Of a DNA stretch of 64,000 bases, positions 8,153 to 16,729 are shown piece after piece. The notes below the pieces were generated by a model, which was given only the letters and a program-made list of their open reading frames with translations, did not search any database and was not told where the DNA came from. Every line of letters starts with the position of its first letter. Position 1 is the stretch's first letter. Made by a program: the position numbers and the translations under genes. The DNA comes from JBEKUY01 sp049514555 (GTDB lineage Bacteria; Acidobacteriota; Terriglobia; Acidiferrales; UBA7541): contig JBEKUY010000003.1 in assembly GCA_049514555.1 (NCBI GenBank), forward strand, positions 310,001 to 374,000, in the 5' to 3' direction.

Positions 8153-9395
8153 GCTGCTGAGCGGATTCCCGGGGCCATTCCTGGCGGTGTGGTTCCTCGC
8201 GGGAGTGGCCTATGGACAAGCGCCAAACACTTGCGTGGACTGCCACTCCGCTCTGGATCCGCCGTACCAGGTGACGCAGGAGCAGTTCTCCCACGATATC
8301 CACGCGCAAAAAGGATTGACCTGCGCCAGTTGCCACGGCGGCGACCCCAGCAAGGCCGACATGGACGCCATGAGCAAGGCCGCAGGGTTCCGTGGCAAGA
8401 TCGAGCGGCAGCAGGTTCCGTCCCTGTGCGGCCGCTGCCATTCCGACGCCGCCTACATGCGCCAATTCAATCCCTCGCTGCGCACCGACCAGTACAGCCA
8501 ATACCTGACCAGCGTTCATGGCAAACGGCTCGCCAAGGGAGACCAGAAGGTCGCCGTCTGCACCGATTGCCACGGCCTGCACGACATTCGTCCGCCCAGC
8601 GACACCCGGTCCGGGGTCCATCCTCTCAACGTCGCCCAGACCTGCGCCCGCTGCCATGCGGACGCGTCCTATATGAAGGGGTATTCCATTCCGACCGATC
8701 AGTTCGCCGACTACAGCGCCAGCGTGCACCATGAGGCACTGGCCGTGCGCGGCGATCTAAGCGCTCCGACCTGTTCCACCTGCCACGGTAATCACGGCGC
8801 CGCGCCCCCGGGAGTTGGCACCGTCCAGAATGTCTGCTCCACCTGCCACGTCTTTCAGGCGCAATTGTTTGAGTCCAGTCCGCACAAAGCGGCCTTTCAA
8901 GCCGCGTCGCTGCCGGGGTGCGTCGTGTGTCATGGCAATCATCGTGTGAGCCGCACCTCCGATGCGATGCTCGGCGCTGGCCCTCAGTCGGTCTGCCTCC
9001 AGTGTCACATCGAGGGCGATCCTGGCCACCAGGTGGCCGGCGAAATGCACCAGCGTTTGACTGCCCTGGAAGTCGCAATCACGAGTGGCGACCAATTGCT
9101 TGCCCGTGCGGAGTCCTCTGGCATGGAAGTCGGCCAGGCCCGCCTGGAGCAAGATCAAGCCCGGGACGCGTTGATCAAAGCTCGCGTGACGATTCACACG
9201 TCCCAGGTTGCTCGCGTGGACGAGGATGTCCAAGGCGGCCTGAAAATCGCCGCGAAGGCTTATCAGGGAGGACAGAACGCACTGGCTGAGCGCAACTATC
9301 GGCGCAAGGGGCTGGGATTGTCTTTGCTCACCATCGTCATTGTATTGATAGCCCTGTTCCTCATGATCCGGCAAATCGAGCGCAAGCCGAGTTGA
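8133..9395 (+). CDS. Nonaheme c-type cytochrome with C-terminal membrane anchor, putative bc-complex subunit
   Basis: The 420-residue product overlaps cytochrome b by 20 bases. A signal peptide ends near AYG-Q (about 29), nine CxxCH motifs run from about 34 to 290, then comes a helical, probably coiled-coil stretch (about 300-385, rich in E, Q, A and R) and a final membrane helix (GLSLLTIVIVLIALFLMI) with a short basic tail. Translational coupling to Rieske/cytochrome b suggests it replaces cytochrome c1 as electron acceptor. Similar multihaem subunits are known for bc-like complexes of metal-respiring and anammox bacteria; the specific homology is not tested here. Confidence 0.9.
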   Translation: MAMWRNRLLSGFPGPFLAVWFLAGVAYGQAPNTCVDCHSALDPPYQVTQEQFSHDIHAQKGLTCASCHGGDPSKADMDAMSKAAGFRGKIERQQVPSLCGRCHSDAAYMRQFNPSLRTDQYSQYLTSVHGKRLAKGDQKVAVCTDCHGLHDIRPPSDTRSGVHPLNVAQTCARCHADASYMKGYSIPTDQFADYSASVHHEALAVRGDLSAPTCSTCHGNHGAAPPGVGTVQNVCSTCHVFQAQLFESSPHKAAFQAASLPGCVVCHGNHRVSRTSDAMLGAGPQSVCLQCHIEGDPGHQVAGEMHQRLTALEVAITSGDQLLARAESSGMEVGQARLEQDQARDALIKARVTIHTSQVARVDEDVQGGLKIAAKAYQGGQNALAERNYRRKGLGLSLLTIVIVLIALFLMIRQIERKPS

Positions 9396-9617
9396 TCGTG
9401 CAGCCTGGCCGCTCGATATCGTGTAGCCAGGGGCTTGACCTGAAGGGTCGGCGAGAATTGCCAGGGTTGTTCCGTGAGGCGAACCGGGGCGGCAGTGACT
9501 GGTTTCTGCCGCAGATTTTTGGGTCAAATCCGGCTACACTATCCGTGCCGTATGCATTCCCAGGGGCGGTGTGGATTCACCCCGCACCGCGCCGACAATC
9601 CAATCTCGGAGGGAAAC

Positions 9618-9953
9618 ATGTTCAAGAGCTGGGCTGGAAAGCTGGCGATGAGCGCGCTGGCGGCAGCGACCCTTTGTTTGTTGAGCTTGCCGGCGCGTGC
9701 GCAGAGCGGAGGGGAAAAGACCTATAAGACGAAGTGCGCCATGTGCCACAGCCCCGACGGGAGCGGTAGTTCGCCGACCGGCAAGGCCCTCAAGGTGCGC
9801 CCGTTCTGCTCTGCTGAAGTGAAGAAAGAAACGGACGCGGAGTTGACCGAGATCATCGTCAAGGGCAAGAACAAGATGCCCTCCTACGACAAGAAGCTCA
9901 CCGAAACCGAGGTCAAGGACGTCGTCGCCTACATCCGGGGCTTGTGCAAGTAG
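9618..9953 (+). CDS. Small periplasmic monoheme class I cytochrome c (second copy)
   Basis: The ATG follows GGAGGGAAAC, giving 111 residues. A signal peptide ends at ARA-Q (about 29). One CAMCH site and a likely Met ligand in NKMPSYD are present. It parallels the protein at 6227-6568 but carries two extra cysteines (RPFCSAE and the C-terminal GLCK) that could form a disulphide. A 222-base gap precedes it, so it may have its own promoter within the cluster. Confidence 0.9.
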   Translation: MFKSWAGKLAMSALAAATLCLLSLPARAQSGGEKTYKTKCAMCHSPDGSGSSPTGKALKVRPFCSAEVKKETDAELTEIIVKGKNKMPSYDKKLTETEVKDVVAYIRGLCK

Positions 9954-10059
9954 GCGGCAATCATGAAACCGGGCTCATGAATCTTCCGCCTCGCCGCGGT
10001 CCGCAGCTTGGCCCGTTGACAAATGGGGAAGGAAAGAAGGAGACCTACTGCTCCGTCCG

Positions 10060-11508
10060 ATGAGTATTCGTGAGCCCGTGCGGGATTGGCTTCGTCTCCT
10101 CTATTACTTGGGGCAGAACGTAACTTCGCTTGTGGGTGCGGTGCTGACCACCAGCAGCGCGCTCACCATGATTGCCTTTTGGTTCTACGACGTTTTTCTT
10201 CCCGGGCCCCCGCATCCCTACATCGGCATCCTGATTTATCTCCTCCTGCCCGGCGTTTTCGTCTTCGGGCTCGCGCTGATGCCCATTGGAATCTGGTTAC
10301 GCCGCCGGTCTTTGCTCGCGATCGACAGGCTGCCCACGATTTTCCCCGCCATCGATCTCCGCCAGCCGATGGTCCGGCACGGAATCTGGCTGGTATCGGC
10401 GGCGACTCTGCTGAATTTGGTGATCTTCGGCACCGCTTCCTATCGCGGCGTGAACTACATGGACTCGACGCAGTTCTGCGGCCAGACCTGCCACACGGTC
10501 ATGCAGCCGGAATTTACCGCGTACCAGAATTCGCCGCACTCGCACGTGGCCTGCGTCGATTGCCACATCGGACCCGGAGCGTCCTGGTTTGTGCGCTCCA
10601 AACTCTCCGGAGTGCGCCAGATCATCGCGGTGACTTTTCACACTTACTCAAGGCCCATTCCTTCTCCGGTCAAGTATCTGCGTCCCGCGCGCGAGACCTG
10701 CGAGCAATGTCATTGGCCTCAGCGTTTTTCGAGCGACAAGTTCGAAGTGCTCACCAAGTTCAAGGACGACGAAAAGAACACGCGTCTGACCACCGTGCTG
10801 GTCGTGAAGATTGGGGGCCACGCCTGGCAAGGGGGGCTGGGCATCCACGGCCGGCATCTCGATCAAGGGTCGCGCATCCGTTACATCTCGAGCGACGCGC
10901 AACGCCAGGTGATCCCGGTGGTTGATTACACCGATGATTCGGGCAAGACCGTCGAGTACGTCTCGACCGACGTTGCGGTCACCAAGGAACAGCTTGCCGC
11001 GAGTGAACACCGCACGATGGATTGCGTGGATTGCCACAACCGGCCCACTCACGCCTTCGAATTGCCGGAAAACGCCGTGGACAAACGGATGGCGCAAGGG
11101 GCGATCAATCCCGAACTGCCATTTATCAAGAAGAAGGCAGTCGAGCTGCTCAAGGCTGATTACCCCGACCGCAGCACTGCCCGGCAGCGAATTGCGGGCG
11201 GACTCGAGGATTTCTACCGCACCAGCTATCCCCAGGTTTACCAGGCGCGCCGCGGCGTGATTCAGCAGTCAGGCCAAGAAATCACGGCGATTTACCTGCG
11301 CAACGTCTTCCCCACAATGCGTCTGGCCTGGGGCACACACCCCAACAACATCGGCCATACCGATTCCCTGGGCTGTTTCCGCTGCCACGATGGGAGCCAC
11401 GTCAGCGCCGACGGCCGGATGATCACCAACGATTGCTCGGCGTGTCACAATCTACTGGCCATGGAAGAGGAAAACCCCAAGGTCCTTGCGGACCTCGGAA
11501 TGAAGTAG
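10060..11508 (+). CDS. NapC/NirT-type multiheme membrane cytochrome, ImcH-like candidate quinol oxidase
   Basis: The 482-residue protein begins with three membrane segments (about 20-45, 52-76 and 107-128) followed by a large periplasmic part. Haem sites are one CGQTCH (CX3CH, then TVMQPE, in the position of the first NapC/NirT haem) and five CxxCH (CVDCH, CEQCH, CVDCH, CFRCH, CSACH), about six in total. The layout resembles Geobacter ImcH, a NapC/NirT-like inner-membrane cytochrome needed for high-potential extracellular acceptors. The ImcH comparison is by architecture; ImcH has seven haems. It lies 17 bases upstream of the CbcL-like gene. Confidence 0.85.
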   Translation: MSIREPVRDWLRLLYYLGQNVTSLVGAVLTTSSALTMIAFWFYDVFLPGPPHPYIGILIYLLLPGVFVFGLALMPIGIWLRRRSLLAIDRLPTIFPAIDLRQPMVRHGIWLVSAATLLNLVIFGTASYRGVNYMDSTQFCGQTCHTVMQPEFTAYQNSPHSHVACVDCHIGPGASWFVRSKLSGVRQIIAVTFHTYSRPIPSPVKYLRPARETCEQCHWPQRFSSDKFEVLTKFKDDEKNTRLTTVLVVKIGGHAWQGGLGIHGRHLDQGSRIRYISSDAQRQVIPVVDYTDDSGKTVEYVSTDVAVTKEQLAASEHRTMDCVDCHNRPTHAFELPENAVDKRMAQGAINPELPFIKKKAVELLKADYPDRSTARQRIAGGLEDFYRTSYPQVYQARRGVIQQSGQEITAIYLRNVFPTMRLAWGTHPNNIGHTDSLGCFRCHDGSHVSADGRMITNDCSACHNLLAMEEENPKVLADLGMK

Positions 11509-11525
11509 AGGGCGCGGGGAGTCTC

Positions 11526-13796
11526 ATGTTTCTGCCGGCAAATGTGCAGCGCGGCGTGCGACAACGAGCGTTCTTCGCGGGGCTGTTGGCGTGTTTTGTC
11601 TCGGCGCTCGTTCCCACGTTTTCCGCAGCCCAAAGCAGCAAGGCCCAGCCGCTCAAGCAGGATGAAACCTGCCTCGCCTGTCATGGCCAGCCGGGATTCA
11701 AGTCCGGCGCCGGCAAGAATATTTCCGTCGATCCCGCAAAGCACTCGGCGAGTGCGCACGGCAGCCTGGCTTGCCAGGACTGCCACACAACGATCAAGGA
11801 CTATCCTCATCCGGCGAAGATTCCCCGCGTCGAGTGCGCCTCCTGCCATGCCGGCGAAGCAGCCGATTTGCCAAACAGCATTCACGCTGTACTCGGCGAC
11901 CAACCTTGCCAATCGTGCCATGGCAACCCGCACGAAGTCCGGCCCGGGGCGCAAATCGCGCTAACGAAGTGCGCCGAATGCCACGCGCAAGAAGTGAAGG
12001 AATTCCAGGACAGCGTCCACGGACAAGCCGTCAAAGCGGGCGACCCGTTCGCTCCCATCTGTGCTTCCTGCCACGGCCCCGCGCACAAGATTCAGGCGTC
12101 GAGCGATCCTGCCTCGATGGTGGCCCGCAAGAATCTCGCCGATACCTGCGCCGCCTGCCACAGCAACAAGGATTTTCTAGCTCGCCACCACTTTCCGGTG
12201 GCGCACCCGGTGGAACAGTACAAGCAGAGCGTCCACGCGCGAGCCGTCGCGGCGGGAAAAGAGGCCGCCACCTGTTCGAGTTGCCACGGCAGCCATGCGA
12301 TTTTTCCGGCCCGGGATTCGCGCGCGAAGATCAATCACTGGAACCTCGCCGCCACCTGCGGCCAGTGCCACGGCGAGATCGCCAAGACGTATCTCTCGAG
12401 CGTGCACGGGCAGGCCATGGAGGCCGGCGTGCGCGACGCTCCGGTCTGTTCGGATTGCCATGGCGAGCACCTGATCCTCGCGCCGGCCGAGCTGGGATCG
12501 CCCGTCAATCCCTCGCAGGTTTCCGCCGCCACCTGCGGCCGCTGCCACGGCGATCAGCAGCTCATGGAGCGATACAACATCCCGGCGGATCGCGTGCCTT
12601 CTTATGCCGATAGCTTTCACGGCCTGGCGATGCGCGAAGGCTCGCAGACCGTCGCCAATTGCGCCTCCTGCCACGGCGTGCACAACATCTTTCCGTCGAG
12701 CGACCCCCGCTCGACGGTCTATTCCGCCAATCTTGCTAACACCTGCGGCAAATGCCACTCGGGTGCGGGTACGCACTTCGCCATCGGCCCGGTCCACGTG
12801 CAGGTCACGGCCGGCCCCGCGCATCCCACGGTCAAGGTAATCCGCTTGCTCTACTGGTTTCTGATTCCGCTGGTCCTCGGGTTCATGATTCTGCACAACG
12901 TCGTGGATTTCGTAGCCAAACTCATCCGCCGCCGTCGCATGTTCGCGAAACCCCCGCAGATCGAGCGCATGGACCTCACCTTCCGCATCTTCCATTGGAT
13001 CGTGATGCTCAGTTTTCCCATCCTGGTGATCACCGGCTTCGGCCTGCGGTATCCGGACCAGTGGTGGGCGCGCCCGATGGTCCTCATCGAATCGCACTAC
13101 GCGTTCCGCGGCGCGCTGCATCGCGCGGCGGGGGTCCTGCTCCTCGTCGCCATGACCTATCACGTCGTCCACTTGGCGCTAAACCCGCGCGACCGCAAGT
13201 TTGTCCGCTACATGTTGTTGCGCTCCGGCGATCTCCGCGACATCTTTCATGTCGTCCGCTACAACCTCGGCTTCACCAAGGTGCGTCCGGAGTTCGGCAG
13301 GTTCAACTACGCGGAAAAAATCGAGTACTGGTCGTTCGTCTGGGGCACGATCATCATGAGCCTCTCGGGCTTCCTGCTCTGGTTCAATAGTTTTACGTTG
13401 CGGCATTTCCCCAAGTGGGCGCTCGACGCCGCCACCGCCGTCCACCTTTACGAAGCGGTGCTGGCCGCGCTCTCCATTTTGATCTGGCACTTCTACATGG
13501 TGATTTTCGACCCGGACATCTATCCAACCGACCTTGCTTGGCTCACCGGCAAAGTTCCCGTCGAGCACTACATCCACACGCGTCCCGCTTATGTGCAAGA
13601 GGAACTTGCAGACGAAGCCGCGCAGGCGCCGAAGGAAGACGGAAGCGCTCCGAAGCCGCCCGCCGCCCCGGCCTCAGGCCCAGCCGCGCCGGCGCCGGCT
13701 AAGAGTGAAGCTCCTCCTGCCGCGCCCTCACCCGAAGCGCCAAAGGACCGCGCCAGAGGTACGAGTCCCCCCGAGACACCTCCCGAGCACAAGTAG
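11526..13796 (+). CDS. 13-heme cytochrome c fused to membrane di-heme cytochrome b, CbcL-like
   Basis: The ATG at 11526 follows GGGGAG by 5 bases, giving 756 residues. After a signal peptide (ending near SAA-Q), thirteen CxxCH motifs run from about residue 49 to 410, many in repeats of the form SVHGQA...CxxCHG. A cytochrome b561/HydC-like module with several membrane helices (about 440-665) follows, containing candidate haem-b histidines (FRIFHWIV, HRAAG, TYHVVH, WHFYM). The tail is Pro/Ala/Lys-rich. Geobacter CbcL, a fusion of multihaem c and HydC/FdnI-like b domains, has the same plan with fewer haems and serves low-potential acceptors. Electron transfer from quinol through the b haems to the periplasmic chain is inferred. 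Confidence 0.88.
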   Translation: MFLPANVQRGVRQRAFFAGLLACFVSALVPTFSAAQSSKAQPLKQDETCLACHGQPGFKSGAGKNISVDPAKHSASAHGSLACQDCHTTIKDYPHPAKIPRVECASCHAGEAADLPNSIHAVLGDQPCQSCHGNPHEVRPGAQIALTKCAECHAQEVKEFQDSVHGQAVKAGDPFAPICASCHGPAHKIQASSDPASMVARKNLADTCAACHSNKDFLARHHFPVAHPVEQYKQSVHARAVAAGKEAATCSSCHGSHAIFPARDSRAKINHWNLAATCGQCHGEIAKTYLSSVHGQAMEAGVRDAPVCSDCHGEHLILAPAELGSPVNPSQVSAATCGRCHGDQQLMERYNIPADRVPSYADSFHGLAMREGSQTVANCASCHGVHNIFPSSDPRSTVYSANLANTCGKCHSGAGTHFAIGPVHVQVTAGPAHPTVKVIRLLYWFLIPLVLGFMILHNVVDFVAKLIRRRRMFAKPPQIERMDLTFRIFHWIVMLSFPILVITGFGLRYPDQWWARPMVLIESHYAFRGALHRAAGVLLLVAMTYHVVHLALNPRDRKFVRYMLLRSGDLRDIFHVVRYNLGFTKVRPEFGRFNYAEKIEYWSFVWGTIIMSLSGFLLWFNSFTLRHFPKWALDAATAVHLYEAVLAALSILIWHFYMVIFDPDIYPTDLAWLTGKVPVEHYIHTRPAYVQEELADEAAQAPKEDGSAPKPPAAPASGPAAPAPAKSEAPPAAPSPEAPKDRARGTSPPETPPEHK

Positions 13797-13941
13797 CGGC
13801 GACTTTAGGCTGCCGTGTGTGAAGTCGTACTGGCTGCCTGCTGTTCCTAGAGGCCAGCTTTACGTGGGCAGCTTCCTCTTTGTACTGGCCGCCCTTCGCG
13901 CCTCAGGAAGCCCAGCTTCACAATAGGCGGAAAAGTTCGAC

Positions 13942-13977
13942 GCTTTGCCGATCGCGCCTTTAGGCGCGACGCAAAGC
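13942..13977. terminator. Strong hairpin downstream of the electron-transfer cluster
   Basis: GCTTTGC and TCGCGCC pair with GGCGCGA and GCAAAGC around a TTTA loop: 14 base pairs with a small internal asymmetry. No U-tract follows, so it may be a Rho-assisted or transcript-stabilising hairpin rather than a classical terminator. Confidence 0.5.
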
Positions 13978-14073
13978 CAATCTACATTCCTCCACCTTGC
14001 CGCTTGCCCTGTTTGTCCCGAGTGATTCTCACGAGGGGAGCGTAGTCGAAGGGCGCGCCGCGGTTGGAGTCTA

Positions 14074-14117
14074 TCCCGACTGTGCTCGTCGGGGCGTCCC
14101 GACTGCCTTTGTCGGGA
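14074..14117. repeat. Two tandem REP-like palindromes TCCCGAC-N7-GTCGGG(A/G)
   Basis: Arms of 7 bases flank 7-base loops at 14074-14094 and 14097-14117. The same element occurs again at 53578-53598 in this window, so it is a dispersed palindromic repeat. Confidence 0.6.
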
Positions 14118-14535
14118 AGCGCCATCTTTTCTCTCGCTGCGCGCGCTCCGCTTGCATTCTCGGCTGAATCCGCAATGCTCGTGCGACAATTGCCGGCACC
14201 GTTGCGAGACGCACTTGTCGCTGACGGAACCGGGTGACGTGCAGTTGACTCAACAGGACAGGTGACGTAACGCGCACCAAGCGGGAAATTGAGAACGATG
14301 CCACGATGCTCGGTCAATTCCCGGAATTCCACTTCGCTTAAGGCTGCTTTGTAAGTTGCCGGTGGTACTGCGAGATGCCTCTCGGAAGATCTCGAAGCTC
14401 CCCGATCGCTGTTGCGGAATTCCCTTATCTCTTTGCTGGAGAAGGACCGTTGCAGCAAATCTGCGCGTTCGCCTGCGAGGCCGCGCGCGGAGATTGGTGG
14501 TAAAGTATAGTCCGATTCAGATTCCCGTCGAAGTC

Positions 14536-15207
14536 ATGATGATCACCATTTCCAAAGAGAACTATCTTAAGGCCATTGCAGAGGCTGAGGCGGAAGGCAA
14601 GACCGTGATCTCCGCGCTCCTTGCGCATTGGCTTTCCGTGACACCACCGGCGGTAACCGCCGCCCTAAAGCGACTGAGAAGAGACGGCCTGGTCACGATT
14701 GAGAACGGCCGTATTCGGCTGACTTCCGGAGGGCGGAAGGTCGCGGAGCGAACCATTCTTCGCCATCACCTGATCGAGCGCATGCTCTCCGAGATTTTCG
14801 GCATGGGATGGGTTGAAGTGCACGACGAAGCAGAGCGTCTCGAGCATGCCGTTTCTCCGGCATTTGAGAAGAAACTCGTCAAAATGCTGGGGCCTAGAGA
14901 AACCTGCCCTCACGGGAATGGTCTGGTTGTTATGAACCCCGAGCGACGGCGAAAAAAGGGTCAGCGCTTGCTCAGCGAAGCCGAGGCGGGCTCAAGATAC
15001 CGAGTGTGCAGCGTATACGAAAGGGACCGCAAGCTGCTGGAATTCCTGCAAGAAAGAGGAATCCGTCCGGGCACTCGTCTGAAAGTCGAATCTCAGAACT
15101 ACGATGGGACTGCCATTCTAGAGATTAAGAGAAAGCGCATCGCGCTGGGTTCTCCGGTGGCGGAGCGGATCTGGGTAGCACGAGAGCACGAACGGAACTT
15201 CCGTTAA
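14536..15207 (+). CDS. DtxR/MntR-family metal-dependent transcriptional repressor
   Basis: The 223-residue reading starts at the first of two ATGs. It has an N-terminal winged helix (about 5-65; LSVTPPAVTAALKRLRRDGLV), a dimerisation/metal-binding domain with HHLIERML and EVHDEAERLEHAVS, a cysteine in the TCPHGN loop, and an SH3-like FeoA-type C-terminal domain (about 150-220). In DtxR/MntR proteins these residues bind Fe(II) or Mn(II) and the repressor shuts off uptake genes. It lies 118 bases upstream of an Nramp-type transporter, the expected target. A longer upstream frame exists but lacks a good start. Confidence 0.9.
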   Translation: MMITISKENYLKAIAEAEAEGKTVISALLAHWLSVTPPAVTAALKRLRRDGLVTIENGRIRLTSGGRKVAERTILRHHLIERMLSEIFGMGWVEVHDEAERLEHAVSPAFEKKLVKMLGPRETCPHGNGLVVMNPERRRKKGQRLLSEAEAGSRYRVCSVYERDRKLLEFLQERGIRPGTRLKVESQNYDGTAILEIKRKRIALGSPVAERIWVAREHERNFR

Positions 15208-15227
15208 TCCCAGTTAATAAAATCTGG

Positions 15228-15325
15228 TACAATGCGGTTTATTGCGTGGGGATGCATCGGTATGTCCCGAGCACGGCGATGAAGAAGGTGCCGGGGAATC
15301 GAAGGGCACTGCGAGGGAACCGCTT
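15228..15325 (+). promoter_or_regulatory. Promoter and possible structured leader of the Nramp-type gene
   Basis: TACAAT at 15228-15233 is a fair -10 element. The following leader can form CATCG/CGATG (15255-15259 with 15277-15281) and GTGCC/GGCAC (15288-15292 with 15305-15309) stems ahead of the ribosome site. A metal-sensing leader is possible, but I could not match it to a known riboswitch consensus such as yybP-ykoY. Confidence 0.3.
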
Positions 15326-16717
15326 ATGGGCGTAGGACCTCTGTCCAGGGTGACGGCGCAAGTCGTCACCCAAGGGGACGTCGCGATCACCCACGAGGAT
15401 GTCGATCGTGCGCATGACCGGGTGCGTGTGTCCGCGGCGCGCGCCCAGCGGGGCGTCTTTTCCGGGTTCCGTCTGCTGTGGCTGCTCGTCGGACCTGGAA
15501 TTCTCGTCATGCTGGGAGAGAACGACGGCCCTAGTATGCTTTCCTACGCCGCGACGGGCGCACGGTTTGGAATTGGATTCTTCATACCCTTCGTTGTGCT
15601 CACCTTCTGCATGGCGGTCGTCGTACAAGAGATGACCATGCGTCTGGGTTCCGCCACTCATCGCGGTCACGCGGAATTGATCTTTGACCGCTTTGGGCCG
15701 TTTTGGGGCTGGTTCTCAATGATCGACCTGGGCATCGGCAATTTCCTGACGCTGATCACTGAGTTTATTGCCATCCGCGCAGGCCTGGGATTTTTTGGCG
15801 TGCCCGCGTGGGCTGCCGTCGTCAGTGCGCTCGTGTTCTTGTTCTTGGCCGTCATAACGCACCGTTATTGGACATGGGAACGAACCCTGCTCGCTATCGC
15901 CGTATTCAATCTCGTTTTCGTTCCTGTTGCCCTGCTCACATACCCGAATTGGCACTCTGTCGGTCGTGCGCTCATCACCTGGCAGCCGCTCCCTGGCGGT
16001 TTGAGCAAAGACACTCTGATCATCGTGCTGGCTGACATCGGCGCCACTGTGACCCCGTGGATGCTTTTCTTTCAACAGAGCGCAACGGTTGACAAGGGAC
16101 TCACCAGAAAAGACATCCATCTTGGCCGCATCGATACGGTCGTAGGGGCTGCTTTGGCCGCGATAGCTGCGGTCGCAACGATGCTTGCAACAGCGCCCTT
16201 GTTCGCTCACCACATGACTGCCGAGAACTTTCAGGCAGCTGAATTCGCGCAAGCACTCCAGCCTTTGATCGGGCGATTCGGCGCGGTATTGTTCGCGCTC
16301 GGTATCGTGGAAGCCGGGATGGTTGCGTTAGTCACGATTTCCAGTTCCGCCGCCTATGCGTTCGGAGAGGTAGCGCGCAGGCCTCATAGCCTGAACCTGC
16401 CTATGGCGGAAGGCAAGGCTTTCTACTCTGTGTTGTTCCTCTGCGCGGCGGCCGCCGGAGCAATCGTCTTAATCCCTGGGCTTCCACTGGTATATGTGGT
16501 TCTGCTGGTCAACGTGGTCGCAGTGCTGGCGATGCCGCCCGCACTCGTGTTCCTCTTCATGCTCGCGAATGACCGGGAAGTCATGGGCGATCTTGTGAGT
16601 CCGAGGTGGGCGAACGTACTTGCTACGAGCGTAGTCGTTTTTCTGACACTTGCTGGCGTGCTCTTCGGCATCAGTGTGATTGCGCCGAACATCTTTGCGT
16701 TTCTAGGCGGGACGTAG
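15326..16717 (+). CDS. Divergent Nramp-family divalent metal transporter
   Basis: The start chosen follows GAGGGAACCGCTT and gives 463 residues with about eleven membrane helices. The fold is recognisable from GPGILVMLGENDGPS in helix 1 and GATVTPWMLFFQQS in helix 6. Canonical Nramp proteins have DPGN and MPHN at these places, where the metal binds; both are changed here. Substrate may therefore not be Mn/Fe as in MntH. The neighbouring DtxR/MntR-like repressor argues for a transition metal. A small membrane protein follows after 12 bases. Confidence 0.85.
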   Translation: MGVGPLSRVTAQVVTQGDVAITHEDVDRAHDRVRVSAARAQRGVFSGFRLLWLLVGPGILVMLGENDGPSMLSYAATGARFGIGFFIPFVVLTFCMAVVVQEMTMRLGSATHRGHAELIFDRFGPFWGWFSMIDLGIGNFLTLITEFIAIRAGLGFFGVPAWAAVVSALVFLFLAVITHRYWTWERTLLAIAVFNLVFVPVALLTYPNWHSVGRALITWQPLPGGLSKDTLIIVLADIGATVTPWMLFFQQSATVDKGLTRKDIHLGRIDTVVGAALAAIAAVATMLATAPLFAHHMTAENFQAAEFAQALQPLIGRFGAVLFALGIVEAGMVALVTISSSAAYAFGEVARRPHSLNLPMAEGKAFYSVLFLCAAAAGAIVLIPGLPLVYVVLLVNVVAVLAMPPALVFLFMLANDREVMGDLVSPRWANVLATSVVVFLTLAGVLFGISVIAPNIFAFLGGT

Positions 16718-16729
16718 GAGGACCGAAGG

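Larger units (their letters stand above)
13797..14535. other. 739-base intergenic region with hairpins, no convincing gene
   Basis: It holds a strong hairpin at 13942-13977 and two tandem TCCCGAC-N7-GTCGGGA palindromes at 14074-14117. A minus-strand open frame (13982-14458) lacks a recognisable family or ribosome site and is Ser/Arg-rich in the way of non-coding GC-rich DNA. A TATAGT element at 14506-14511 could serve the downstream DtxR-like gene, though no good -35 is visible. Confidence 0.6.

Noticed and set aside
13982..14458. Possible 158-residue minus-strand gene in the intergenic region
   Set aside because: It has no ribosome site, runs through the two tandem palindromes, and has a Ser/Arg/Ala composition without recognisable motifs.
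15241..15325. Known manganese riboswitch (yybP-ykoY) in the Nramp leader
   Set aside because: Stems are present but I could not find the conserved loop sequences of that class, so no riboswitch was named.
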